This document shows positions 9,989 through 22,560 of a stretch of 64,000 nt of DNA, piece by piece. The stretch is from Adiantum capillus-veneris (taxonomy: Eukaryota > Streptophyta > Polypodiopsida > Polypodiales > Pteridaceae): NCBI GenBank assembly GCA_014529385.2, contig CM043960.1, forward strand, positions 36,902,781 to 36,966,780, written 5' to 3'. The stretch's first letter is position 1. The number at the start of each line of letters is the position of its first letter. The position numbers and the translations under genes are program-made. The notes beneath the pieces were generated by a model. That model ran no database searches. It was not told where the DNA came from and worked only from the letters and a program-made list of their open reading frames with translations.

Positions 9989-10059
<71 letters not shown>
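9989..10059. repeat. (GA)n microsatellite
   Basis: A perfect GA tract lies between the LINE-A copy 3 leader and the LINE-C fragment. Confidence 0.95.

Positions 10060-13461
<3,402 letters not shown>

Positions 13462-13544
<83 letters not shown>
13462..13544. repeat. (GA)n microsatellite
   Basis: A perfect GA tract closes the left LINE cluster. The non-repetitive host sequence that follows leads into the PDI gene about 160 bases downstream. Confidence 0.95.
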
Positions 13545-13552
<8 letters not shown>

Positions 13553-13700
13553 GTTGTGGGAAATGATACCAAGAGACCAACTTGATCTACCCTTGTAATC
13601 TTGAACTCAAAACCTTGTGCTTGAATGCATATTGGCTATTATATGCTTAATTCTCTTTGGATTTTTCATATTAAAATTTGATAGTGTGATTGAAGATTAC

Positions 13701-15975
13701 ATGTTTGCCATGATGCAGGCACTGTCACATCTTGCAGATTGTTATTTGCTGTTTCTTCTGGCTGTACCATCCTGTTTGGTCTGTTCCATAGAAACATTGC
13801 TTGATGAGGGCCACGTTGTCGTCTTGGATGCCACCAATTTCAGTGAAACCATCGGCACACATTCTTTTGTTGTAGTCGAATTCTACGCCTCATGGTATTC
13901 TCCATGCCCTGTTGTCTACTTTTGTAATAACTTAGATATTCTAAGATGATGCCTTTTGATTATGTGCAGAGGTTATTTAGGAATATAAGTTTGAATATAA
14001 TACCTTTGGCTTTCTGTCCTTTTGAAAACACTGCAGTCCAAGCATCTGTGTTGTTTGAAAATTACCATCAATAATCACCTTTGCTCTGGGCATAGATTGA
14101 ATCTGACTATATTTGTGGACTTTGCGTCTTCCAACTAAATTCCTGAGCATATTTAATTAATTAACCATCTTGCCTACATCCGAATATGAGAATGGGCTAC
14201 TGCTTGTGGGCTTTAATTGTGCCTGCTGTGATTTGGAAATATATAAGTTTCTTTCAGGGTGTGCCTGCTGAATTAAACCTTTTTGATGATATAGGTGTGG
14301 TTTCTGCAAGAAACTTGCTCCAGAGGTATGTTCACAATGTTTTGGGTTTGCATTTGCATATTCTTGCAAGTGATGATTGTAGTAGTGCTGTGTATAGCTC
14401 ATGGTTTGCATCTTCTGTTTCAGTATGAGAAAGCGGCAGCTATCCTCAAGGGCCACGAGCCTCCTATATTACTGGCAAAGGTTGATGCTGAGGAACAGAG
14501 GAATAAAGTCTTGGCAAGAAAGTATGGGATCCGTGGTTTTCCAACTCTGAAAATTTTTGAAGGCAAGAGAGGTGCTGTTCGTGACTACAAGGGCCCAAGA
14601 GAAGCAGACGGTATTGTTTCATACCTGATGAAAGAAGCAGGCCCACCATCGGAGGAGATTGTGTCCCTTAAGCAGGGTGAAATGTTAAGGAATGAAGCAG
14701 ATGTTGTTGTGGTTTGTATTTTTTCATGACTTCGGGAGAAGATAATTTTTGATGTTCATTCTTCAACTAGCAACTATTGTCTTGTAGGTGGGAGTATTTT
14801 CAACGTATGATTCCAAGGAGTTTGCTGATTTCATGACCACTGCCAGTGAATTGCGCTCAGATTACCAGTTTAAGCATACCCTAGATCCTAATTTTATTCC
14901 CTCTAAAGATGCAGTCCTGAAGGGGCCAATGATTCGTGTTTTAAAGAAATTTGATGAAGAATTTAACGACTTCAAGGTCAGTCTTTTGTTTGAAGCGAGC
15001 TGCGTCACATATTTAGTCCCACCAATCACTTTTTACATTAAACATCAGTTATTGTTATGACAGGAGTTCTCTCTGGAAGCTGTAAGAGAATTTTTGGGTG
15101 AAGTGAGTATTCCATCCGTAGTGTTCTTCAACAAAGATCCATCGCAATTGAGATATCTTTCCAAAATATTTGCAAATTCTAGAATCTCGAAGGTGCAATA
15201 CTTGGAATATTTCTGTTTTCAGCTGATTCATGCCTCTACCATTACCATTCTGGGCTAGTTCCTTGTGTTGTGTCTTAAACCAATATCAGGTTAAAGTGAC
15301 GTTTGATAGTTTTTTGCTGATCAAACAGGTGTTTTTGTTTGTTAGCTCCAATGACGGGGGCACAGCAAAGATAAAAGCGTTTTTCACCGAGTTAGCTTCA
15401 GAATATAAGGGCAAGGGCTTGAAGTTTATGATTGCAGATTCTGAGAATGGACAAAAAGCAATTGAGGCAATTCTTTGTACTTTTCTTCCATGCATTTCTG
15501 ATATAATATTTACAAATCCGTTATCATTGCCTTTGTCTTTTGCTTTTTGTTTCATATGTCATGTGATTTATATTGTTAATACTTTGTGCTTTTCATACCT
15601 CCTGTCTTGTTTACATTGTGAAGTATGATACTCTGTTTCTGTACACTTCCAACATTGAGGGCTCTCCTTGCAGCATTTTGGCTTGACAAAGTCGAAGCTT
15701 CCCTCTATCTTGATTCAAGGCAAAGATGAAGCTGTGCATGTACTTGAGGATGCTAAAACTGAAGAAATCAGGTCATGGCTTGAGGACTATCTGGTGAGAA
15801 TTTACTTTTCTCAGTGCATGTGAAGTTCAGCTATCTCATGATGAAATGTTGGTTCAGAACGGCAAGTTATCTCCTCGTCAGCAGCCAGAGTCTGTGCAAG
15901 AAAAGAAAGCAAAGACCATAATGGTTGCTGTTGGGGATACTTTTGAAGCTTTGGTTTTGAAGTCTCTGAAGAATG
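13701..15975 (+). CDS. Protein disulfide isomerase, a-b-b' part, 8 exons
   Basis: PDI forms and rearranges disulfides in the endoplasmic reticulum. Exons: 13701-13894, 14295-14325, 14424-14711, 14788-14976, 15064-15192, 15329-15466, 15674-15793 and 15858-15975; all junction phases agree. The start is one of the close ATGs at 13701, 13710 or 13713, and a hydrophobic signal (CYLLFLLAVPSCLVCS) follows. Domain a reads [23 protein letters not shown], with the active site across an intron; CGFC replaces the usual CGHC. Domains b and b' follow, including YEKAA, GFPTLKIF and KGPREADGIVSYL. Intron 6 has a GC donor. Exon 8 ends in the b'-a' linker. The second CGHC domain and KDEL-type end are absent downstream. 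The upstream (GA)n and LINE leave little promoter space. It is either truncated or fused to the next gene. Confidence 0.82.
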
Positions 15976-17070
15976 GTATGTATGTCAGGCTTTTTTGTGC
16001 ATCTTTTCATGGCATTGCTTCTATCCTAGATCATGCTTTCCTTGAAAGGAAGAAATATGTTTTTGTACCTTATTTTCTACCTTGCTTTTTGTTTGTTATG
16101 ACCTGTCTTGCTTATTTTTATTTCCTTCCGATGAACACAGTTGCAAGATCTGATCAACCTTAGACTTGTGGCTGGCAACCGCCGATCACATATTTTTACC
16201 ATTTCTTTAGCTAGCAGTAGTTTGGCACAAGTTTAAAGTCGCCTCAAAACCATATGGCACATGGCTCATTGTTCCTCTAACAAGGCTTGATTGCGAGAGT
16301 TGAGGACGATCAACAAGTACACACAAATTGCGCAAAATGATAAAATTGTTTCATTTCACATCTTCCTGATGCAAAGAAACTCTTTTTTTCTTTGAGTGGT
16401 TTTATTTTAAGAAATGCTTGCAAAGCGTGATGTCAAGTCACACACTGTTGTGTTTTTCCCCCTTGTATTTAAACCCGTAAATCTGAAAAGGACACCATAA
16501 TTGTTATCAGAAGCTGCTCCCATATCTATATTAGATTTTTCACCCTGAAGGCTGTTCAAGGCTTTAAATCGAGATAAATCTCTCCATTTAGACCATCCAA
16601 CCAAAATAAGGGGGAGCCTTTTGGCACCCAACCATTGTTTGGCTTTTGGAAACTTACAGATCAACAAACATGAAGAACCCTTCCATGCAAGATGAAGATA
16701 AGTGAGTGCAGCAGAAGGGCTAAGTTACATTAGAATTTAGAACAGGTGAACGAGATCTGCTGCACAAGAAGTGAAAAGCTATTTCCAAATGCGGGATGAA
16801 GGTTGTGACAGAGGGCTGAGGGCCAGAAGGGGGAAAGAGCTGACGTGCTTTGAACTGGCTCACGATCATGTGTACTGTTGTATTCCAAGTTAGGCAATTG
16901 CCTTGATTGGGTTGACTTAGTGAGTGCTCAATTTCAGGCTAAAAGATATCTACAAAGGGGTTTTCTGTTTGTATTTAATATGTGAAACTTATGCAAGCCA
17001 TAAGCATTATCAATGATTCTGGAAGATTGTTGCCTGGATGTTTTGTTCTGTTTTTTTTTTCCTGCAAGTT
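15976..17070 (+). other. Spacer between PDI exon 8 and LCB1 repeat
   Basis: This region starts with a good donor (gtatgt). A possible terminal exon begins after ACACAG at 16139 and would give a short VARSDQP-stop end. The rest is AT-rich with no protein I recognise. I looked for the missing PDI a' domain (WCGHC) and for the first LCB1 exon and found neither. Confidence 0.5.
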
Positions 17071-17493
17071 TGCTAGGCAGGTGTAGTTTTGATCTCATGG
17101 AGAAATATTACTTGCACTTGAAGGCCATGTGTTTGTGGAAGCATTGCTTGTGTAATCATTTACTTGCTGCTCCAGAAAAGCTACCAGCCAGAAAAGCGCT
17201 TGTAGGGCATGTGTTTGTGGAAGCATTGCTTGTGGCTGTAATCATATATTTGCTGCCAGGCAGGTGTAGTTTTGATCTCATGGAGAAATATTGCTTGCGC
17301 TTGTAGGGCATATGTTTGTGGAAGCATTGCTTGTGGTTGTAATTGTATATTTGCTGCTCCAGAACAGCTACCAGCCAGAAAAGTGCTTGTAGGGCATGTA
17401 TTTGTGGAAGCATTGCTTGTGGTTGTAATCGTATATTTGCTGCTAGGCAGGTGTAGTTTTGATCTCATGGAGAAATATTGCTTGCGCTTGTAG
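17071..17493 (+). repeat. Tandem amplified LCB1 membrane-helix exon (4 decayed copies)
   Basis: Two units of about 183-187 bases (17071 and 17254) each hold two partial copies of the exon that encodes [18 protein letters not shown], starting at about 17125, 17206, 17307 and 17393. The copies are preceded by a TTGTAG or similar acceptor and by a shared AGGCAGGTGTAGTTTTGATC leader. Copies 1 and 3 reach the AGAAAAGCTACCAGCCAG part, and copies 2 and 4 stop at TTGCTGC. None has a donor site, so only the fifth copy (17494-17588) can be spliced. Confidence 0.85.
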
Positions 17494-20400
17494 GACATGT
17501 GTTTGTGGAAGCATTGCTTGTGGTTGTAATCGTATATTTGCTGCTCCAGAAAAGCTACCAGCCAGAAAAGCGCCCTTTGACAACACAAGTAAGTCCATGT
17601 TGTTTTTACCTGCCAAGCTTTCATGTGGTTCTTCGTGACCCTGTCGTGCTCAGTACTAAAAGCTCTTACTTTTGTTTAGACGTAGGAATTTTGACAGTTC
17701 ATTCTTGTTTGTGTTGTTTTTTTTGGGGGTGCTAGATTAATGTAGAGGGAGGATCTTTTACTTCAGAAATTTTAACATGTGAAAATACTGCTGATGTTCT
17801 GCATTCATGCTTGAACACTTTTAATAAGATAGTCATCGTTGTGTTAGGAAATTGACCAATTGTGTGACGAATGGTCTCCTGAACCTCTTCACCCTCCAGT
17901 TTCTGCAGAGATGGAAATGGAAGCTCCTCTTCTTGAAAGGTATGACCTCAAATGCTACTTTCTATCATATTTGACTATAATCACATTTTGGAATGTCTTT
18001 GCTAGCATACACTTGTGCTTTGCACGTACTTAACATTTTAGGGAGTTTAACACATATGAGATTCGCCTTTTGTTTGGGCATCTAATGTATCATCAGAGCA
18101 GAAAAACAGATCAGTCACAGCCACTATATTTCCAGTTAGACTCCAAGCAGAAAAAGCATGAAGTGCTCTGTGCTCTCTAGCATGGGTGCCTCTGTGACAA
18201 CTGTGCAGTATGCACAAAAACCACTGTAACCATACAACACTAGACACAGCTAGACAGTACCACGAGACTATGACCAAGGAATAGAAACCAATAGCAATAG
18301 ACTCAAGTCACCGGACAACTATGCCGAACCCGAAATAAGAAACAAAAATAGACACCAGGCTATAGTCTCAATGCTAAGCTGAACCCATAGACTCACAATG
18401 TATCTGCTACAAGCGTCTGGCTGGTAGCACTATCAGCTCCAGACCAAGAGCAAACGAGGATATGTGGGGAGGCTCAACAGAACATGGAGGTGTGCAGTGA
18501 GATTGTGTAAGCACTGGATGCTAAACTGGAGACTGCAAATGACAAGACTCTCGACCAGACAAGGACGAATGATGATCATGGCCAATATATGCAAGAAAAA
18601 AAATCTCAAGGATGAGGTAGATTAAGTTGATTGTGGTGGGTGGTATGCTAGGTATTCTTTAGGCCCAGTTGGCCTCTCATCCAACTCTTGGCAGTCCAGT
18701 CGTCAACGAGTCGGACCGCGAGTCCATTGAGTTGGCCCAATGGTTAAGTTCCACTAGTTAAGGTCCTGCTGAGTCGAGAGTAGGGACTAGAGACTATAGA
18801 GTCTAGACTAGTATAGAGTAATCTAGAGACCAATACTAGTCCCTACCACATGGACTCCTGTGCCTGCTGCATATCCCAGATAGAGAATTCAATAGACTAA
18901 GCAATGTAGCTGGGCTACAGGTTGCTCCCACAAGTCCGCTCACTGTATTGGTGAGCCTGCCACTAGCTGTAACAATTGAAGTATATACTGCAACAAATTC
19001 AACAAATTAGGCAAAGGGAAAGACTTGCGGGTAGTTTAGTAGTCACACAGTGATGGAGTCTCTGGCCTATTACTACTGTGGCTATGCTCTAGCAGGTCTA
19101 GAATTCCGCTGGCTGGAGTACTGAGGGTGCCCTATCTGGGAGGAGCTGGGAGATTCTTGGAGTTCGACAACTGAAGCCTGAGGTGAAGCGTGAGCAATAG
19201 GGGTGAGCATAAGCTTGTGGGAGCTATTCCACTGAGCCTGTCTTCCTAGATGGCTACTTCACAACCTCAAGCACCTTGCCCAGCATCCCCTCCGAAGCGT
19301 ATCGAGAGTCCTTGGGATCTAGGTTTCCCTCCTTTGCCATGGACGTAGACATTCCATCAATTATAGTGCTTGCCTCTTCATCCACTCCACTTGCATCACC
19401 TCGTTTTTGCCTCCTTGCGAGTGGAACTTCCTCCTTTATGGACACCAACTCTTCCGTTGTTCCTGCCATACTCATCCTTACCCTGCTTTGGTGACTGTCT
19501 CCCACGCTTTTATGAAGTGCAGCCTGCCCTTTTGGCGTTCACAAAGTAGGGATGCGTGGCGATGGCCTCGCGTTGTTCATGTGTGGTTATATCTCTTGCA
19601 CCGTTGTGGTCCCTATGGTTTTATTGTTGGGGAGCCGCAAGGCTTTGAGTGACTCATGCTCTCTTACCGCGTCCCATTCACAGGGTAGGAGACATGTTGA
19701 GGATTTGGTGCTCTAGATGATGCTCCATGATATGACATGGGCTATTTGTGCTCGGCTAGGGAGGATGCCTGTGAATCTGGATCTCCTTGCCCTGCTCTTC
19801 ACAGCATGCAATGGTTCAGTCATATGGTTGGATGGTGTGCATTATTTCTGTTTGCCTATGCTATTCCTGTGAACCCGACAAGGGATTACTGTTAGTCCCT
19901 CGCCGGATCCATCCTGCACACATGACATGACGCAAGACATTAATGAGGGTAGAGAGCGGACATCAGGCTGAGCTCCTAGCCATAGACCCATTACGGGCTC
20001 ATCGCCGAGCCTGGGAACCTGCAGCCATCGGGCTAGCCTCTACCACAAGGGCTGGTGTCCCATACCACCAAGCCCACACCAATATGGGTGTGCGGGTAGA
20101 GTTCCCGAGGGCCTAGAGTCCAAGTGTGGTGATCACACAAGATAGCTCACAAATGAGCCTAAGGTCCTATTTATAGGATTTCTTAACTCATAGGGCCATG
20201 TTCACACTTAGCTTAGGCTCTCATTCTAGTGTCTGGGGACGTTAACACTTTCCCCCTCAACAATATCCTTGGTTATAAAACTGAAGAAATGAATCTTCAA
20301 CAATTGTACTTAATCCCAAGTAGCACTCGACTTAGATCGATGCTTCCACTTGATCAAATACTTGGGATAGGAAGTCTTGGGAGACTTTTTGACCCTTTGA

Positions 20401-22236
20401 TCAAGAACCAATTCGGGTCTGAGTGGAGTGGCTTCTCTCAAACTTCGGATTTCCTCCAAAGGGACAACCTGCTTCCTGTCCCAATCACTCCTTCAAGCGG
20501 CTAATGTGGAACATGGGGTGAACAACAATGTCGAAGGGTGGATCCAGTTTTTAGTAGACACCACTAATCTTTGTGACAATTTGGAATGGCCCACAATATT
20601 GTGAAGATATTTTTGAGCATTGACCGTGTCACAAAGTGATGGCGTGGCATGGCCTAAACCCTAGCAAAAGAGGCAGAAGTTGTTTTACCAACTTGCAGAT
20701 TCCTATGAAGGGGCCCGAAGGGGTTAGGATTAAAAACCTAGCTGCCCAACTTATGGAACCCAGCCGAGGGGCCTAAAACCTTTTTAAATAAAGGATGGAT
20801 TTTATTTATTTTTCAGCTTATTGATTATTCATGTGCTCTCGTTTGTGACACATGTATAGTGATCTCGTATGATATGAAGATGTCCCAAAGATTCTTGGCC
20901 AAGTTATACAGGAGAAAAATATCTCAAGGGATGAGGTAGACTAATGAGACTGGTGGGTGTATGCCAGGTAGCCTCGAGAGCATGTTGATGGCCTCGTCCA
21001 TCTCTCGTGTCAGCGTCCGTCCAGTAGTAATGAGTAGGTCCACAGGTCGAGGTCCATTGGTTGAGCAAGTTGGCCCACTGGTCCAGGTAAACTACTCTAG
21101 TGAATTGAGACTAGGAACTAGAGATTAGACACTAAACTGAAGACTAGGGATTAGTCCTGCCACAGGTACTCTAGTGTCTGTTGCATATTTAGAGACGAGG
21201 AATGGTGAGCTTCTTATCCCTGTCTCTCGCGTTAATACTTGTATACTTTTCTTCTTTTTGTATTTTGACATACCTGGGCTTGATCAGCATTAGGGGAAGG
21301 TACAAAAGGAATAAGGAATGCTGCATACCTTGACTTGTTTAGCATGTAGGAGGAGCTACAACAGTGGCTTAATGTTTTTGCCAATTACATTGGCCGTGAA
21401 TTTGTCTCATCAGCTTGTGATAGTGTACAAAAAAGACAACTCAAATACTTGGCTGTACGTTTTTTTCCCTTGAAAATTTGGGTTTCAGACTTTTGCTGAC
21501 TACAGTTTTTAGCAAATGCATTTATCTGACCTTACCTTGCAAAGCAAGTATATTGTTGAAGGGTGTAGAGGTTGTAGTGTATGTGTGGATATACTGGTTA
21601 CCTCTTTCCTGTGTTTCAGTGCAGCAGGGCCACGTGCAATTGTGAATGGGGAGGAGGTTATCAATCTGACTTCTGCTAATTATCTGGGACTGATGGGAGA
21701 CAAAAGAATAGTGGTACAATATAAATTTTCCCGGTGAAATTCCAAGAAAATTTTTGCAGCTTCTGTGTTGTGAATAAGTCATGTATTCTTTGATTCAATA
21801 AGCACGATGCTCGCTCGCACAATATTAAATGGATTGTGCCAGTAAAACTGGCAAGCAGCCCTTGAGCAATTTGGTCGCAGCAGAATAGTATGTATACATT
21901 TTTGAAAGAGGTTTGAAGGACTAATTATGCTCTTAAGTGTGTCATTGGGTTCTCAATTGTAGGATGCATGTACCACAACATTAGAGAGGTATGGCGTTGG
22001 AGCTTGTGGTCCTCGTGGGTTTTATGGAACCATTGGTATGGAACTCATAATTCAACCCACAAATTTCTAAAACACTGGAAATCTTACTTTTGTGTTTTTA
22101 CAGACGTCCATCTGGATTGCGAGCTGAAGATTTCAGAATTTATGGGTACCCCAGACTGCATACTGTATTCATATGGTTTAGCTACAGCAGCAAGTACAAT
22201 TCCTGCCTTCTGCAAACGAGGAGATCTAATCTTGGC
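17494..22236 (+). CDS. LCB1: Serine palmitoyltransferase LCB1 subunit, partial
   Basis: LCB1 is the non-catalytic partner of LCB2 in the ER enzyme that starts sphingolipid synthesis from serine and palmitoyl-CoA. Exons: 17494-17588 (membrane helix [14 protein letters not shown], then [13 protein letters not shown]), 17848-17939 ([14 protein letters not shown]), 21620-21713 ([22 protein letters not shown]), 21963-22035 ([18 protein letters not shown]) and 22104-22236 ([26 protein letters not shown]). All junction phases fit and match plant LCB1 order. The N-terminal exon before the helix is not found. The last visible exon ends at a gtaagt donor, and no later exon appears in the window, so that intron exceeds 41 kb or the gene is broken by the LINE array. 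Intron 2 is 3.7 kb and contains retroelement debris. Confidence 0.85.
17940..18591 (+). other. LCB1 intron 2, 5' part
   Basis: AT-rich intronic sequence starts at the donor GTATGACC (17940). I see no open frame with recognisable homology and no simple repeat of note. Confidence 0.5.
18592..18880 (+). repeat. Intronic dispersed repeat, copy 1
   Basis: This segment begins ATCTCAAGGATGAGGTAGA and includes GGTCC-, GAGTTGGCCCAATGG- and ACTAG-rich stretches. It is a diverged direct copy of 20911-21205 (ATCTCAAGGGATGAGGTAGA ... AGTTGGCCCACTGG ... TAGTCC). The pair flanks about 2 kb that contain a chromovirus end. The copies could be LTR remnants or just two hits of a dispersed repeat; the ends are not sharp. 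Confidence 0.5.
18881..19899. other. Intronic unclassified sequence
   Basis: About 1 kb lies between the dispersed repeat and the LTR. An 83-codon minus-strand frame at 19254-19505 (charged, [17 protein letters not shown]) could be a gag remnant, but I cannot recognise it. It is probably part of the same decayed LTR element or its flank. Confidence 0.35.
19900..20760 (-). mobile_element. Chromovirus (Ty3) 3' end and LTR
   Basis: Read on the minus strand, 20760-20260 ends a Ty3-type polyprotein. YCGPFQIV and FHISRLKE (integrase C-terminus) are followed by [17 protein letters not shown], a typical chromodomain core, and then a stop. A polypurine tract GAGGGGGAAAG lies at 20260-20248. A TG-starting LTR (TGTTAACGTC) begins at 20247 and contains CCTATAAATAGGA, a TATA-like box near 20170. 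The far LTR end is not certain. Stops and frameshifts show it is old, and it lies inside LCB1 intron 2. Confidence 0.7.
20911..21205 (+). repeat. Intronic dispersed repeat, copy 2
   Basis: Direct, diverged partner of 18592-18880 about 2.3 kb downstream. The start block ATCTCAAGGGATGAGGTAGA and the CTAG-rich 3' part are the clearest matches. Confidence 0.5.
21206..21619 (+). other. LCB1 intron 2, 3' part
   Basis: AT-rich intron end with a pyrimidine-rich stretch and the acceptor TGTGTTTCAG at 21619. I see nothing else in it. Confidence 0.6.
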
Positions 22237-22337
22237 GTAAGTTGTGGAAAGTTTACTGCTTGATTTCAAGAAGATTGGAGGTTAGACCTTTGTAATATAG
22301 CTTCAGATTTATTTCCTTCCTCCTTAGTGTTCTAATG

Positions 22338-22451
22338 TTTAGTTCTTTTTAATTTCGTACTCAAGACATGATATCAAATTCACCAATTGTAACTTTTTGG
22401 TCTCATAGGTCATTTTGGCCTTTTGAAGACGTTAATATAACATTTCATTTC

Positions 22452-22455
<4 letters not shown>
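22338..22455 (+). mobile_element. Tail-only LINE-A insertion
   Basis: About 118 bases of the LINE-A 3' tail (ATCAAATTCACCAATTG, GGTCTCATAGGTCATT, GACGTTAATATAAC and three ATTTC units) run directly into (TC)n. The variant CACCAATTGTAAC matches the tail of the 36.3-41.5 kb copy, so it derives from that subfamily. It lies about 100 bases after the last visible LCB1 exon and marks the start of the right-hand LINE array. Confidence 0.85.

Positions 22456-22525
<70 letters not shown>
22455..22525. repeat. (TC)n microsatellite
   Basis: A perfect CT tract is shared as the 3' border of the tail-only copy and the 5' border of truncated LINE-A copy 5. Confidence 0.95.
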
Positions 22526-22526
<1 letters not shown>

Positions 22527-22554
22527 AGTGGTAATACTAGAGCGACGCTCCACA

Positions 22555-22560
22555 TGACGG
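22555..22560 (+). promoter_or_regulatory. In-frame UGA-CGG between ORF1 and ORF2 (copy 5)
   Basis: CACATGACGGTGCGAGAC is identical to copies 2 and 3. The ATG that overlaps the stop is in another frame and ends after 23 codons, so it does not lead into ORF2. Confidence 0.6.

Noticed and set aside
15976-16163. Retained-intron reading frame adding a hydrophobic tail to PDI
   Set aside because: The frame stays open through the intron (FLPCFLFVMTCLAYFYFLP) and could mimic a membrane anchor. The good gtatgt donor and AT-rich composition make it more likely to be intron.
16139-17900. Search for the second thioredoxin domain of PDI
   Set aside because: No WCGHC-like sequence or matching exon was found; the region holds LCB1 exon repeats instead.
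19254-19505. 83-codon minus-strand charged frame in LCB1 intron 2
   Set aside because: There is no recognisable domain, no splice context and old retroelement surroundings; at most it is a gag remnant.
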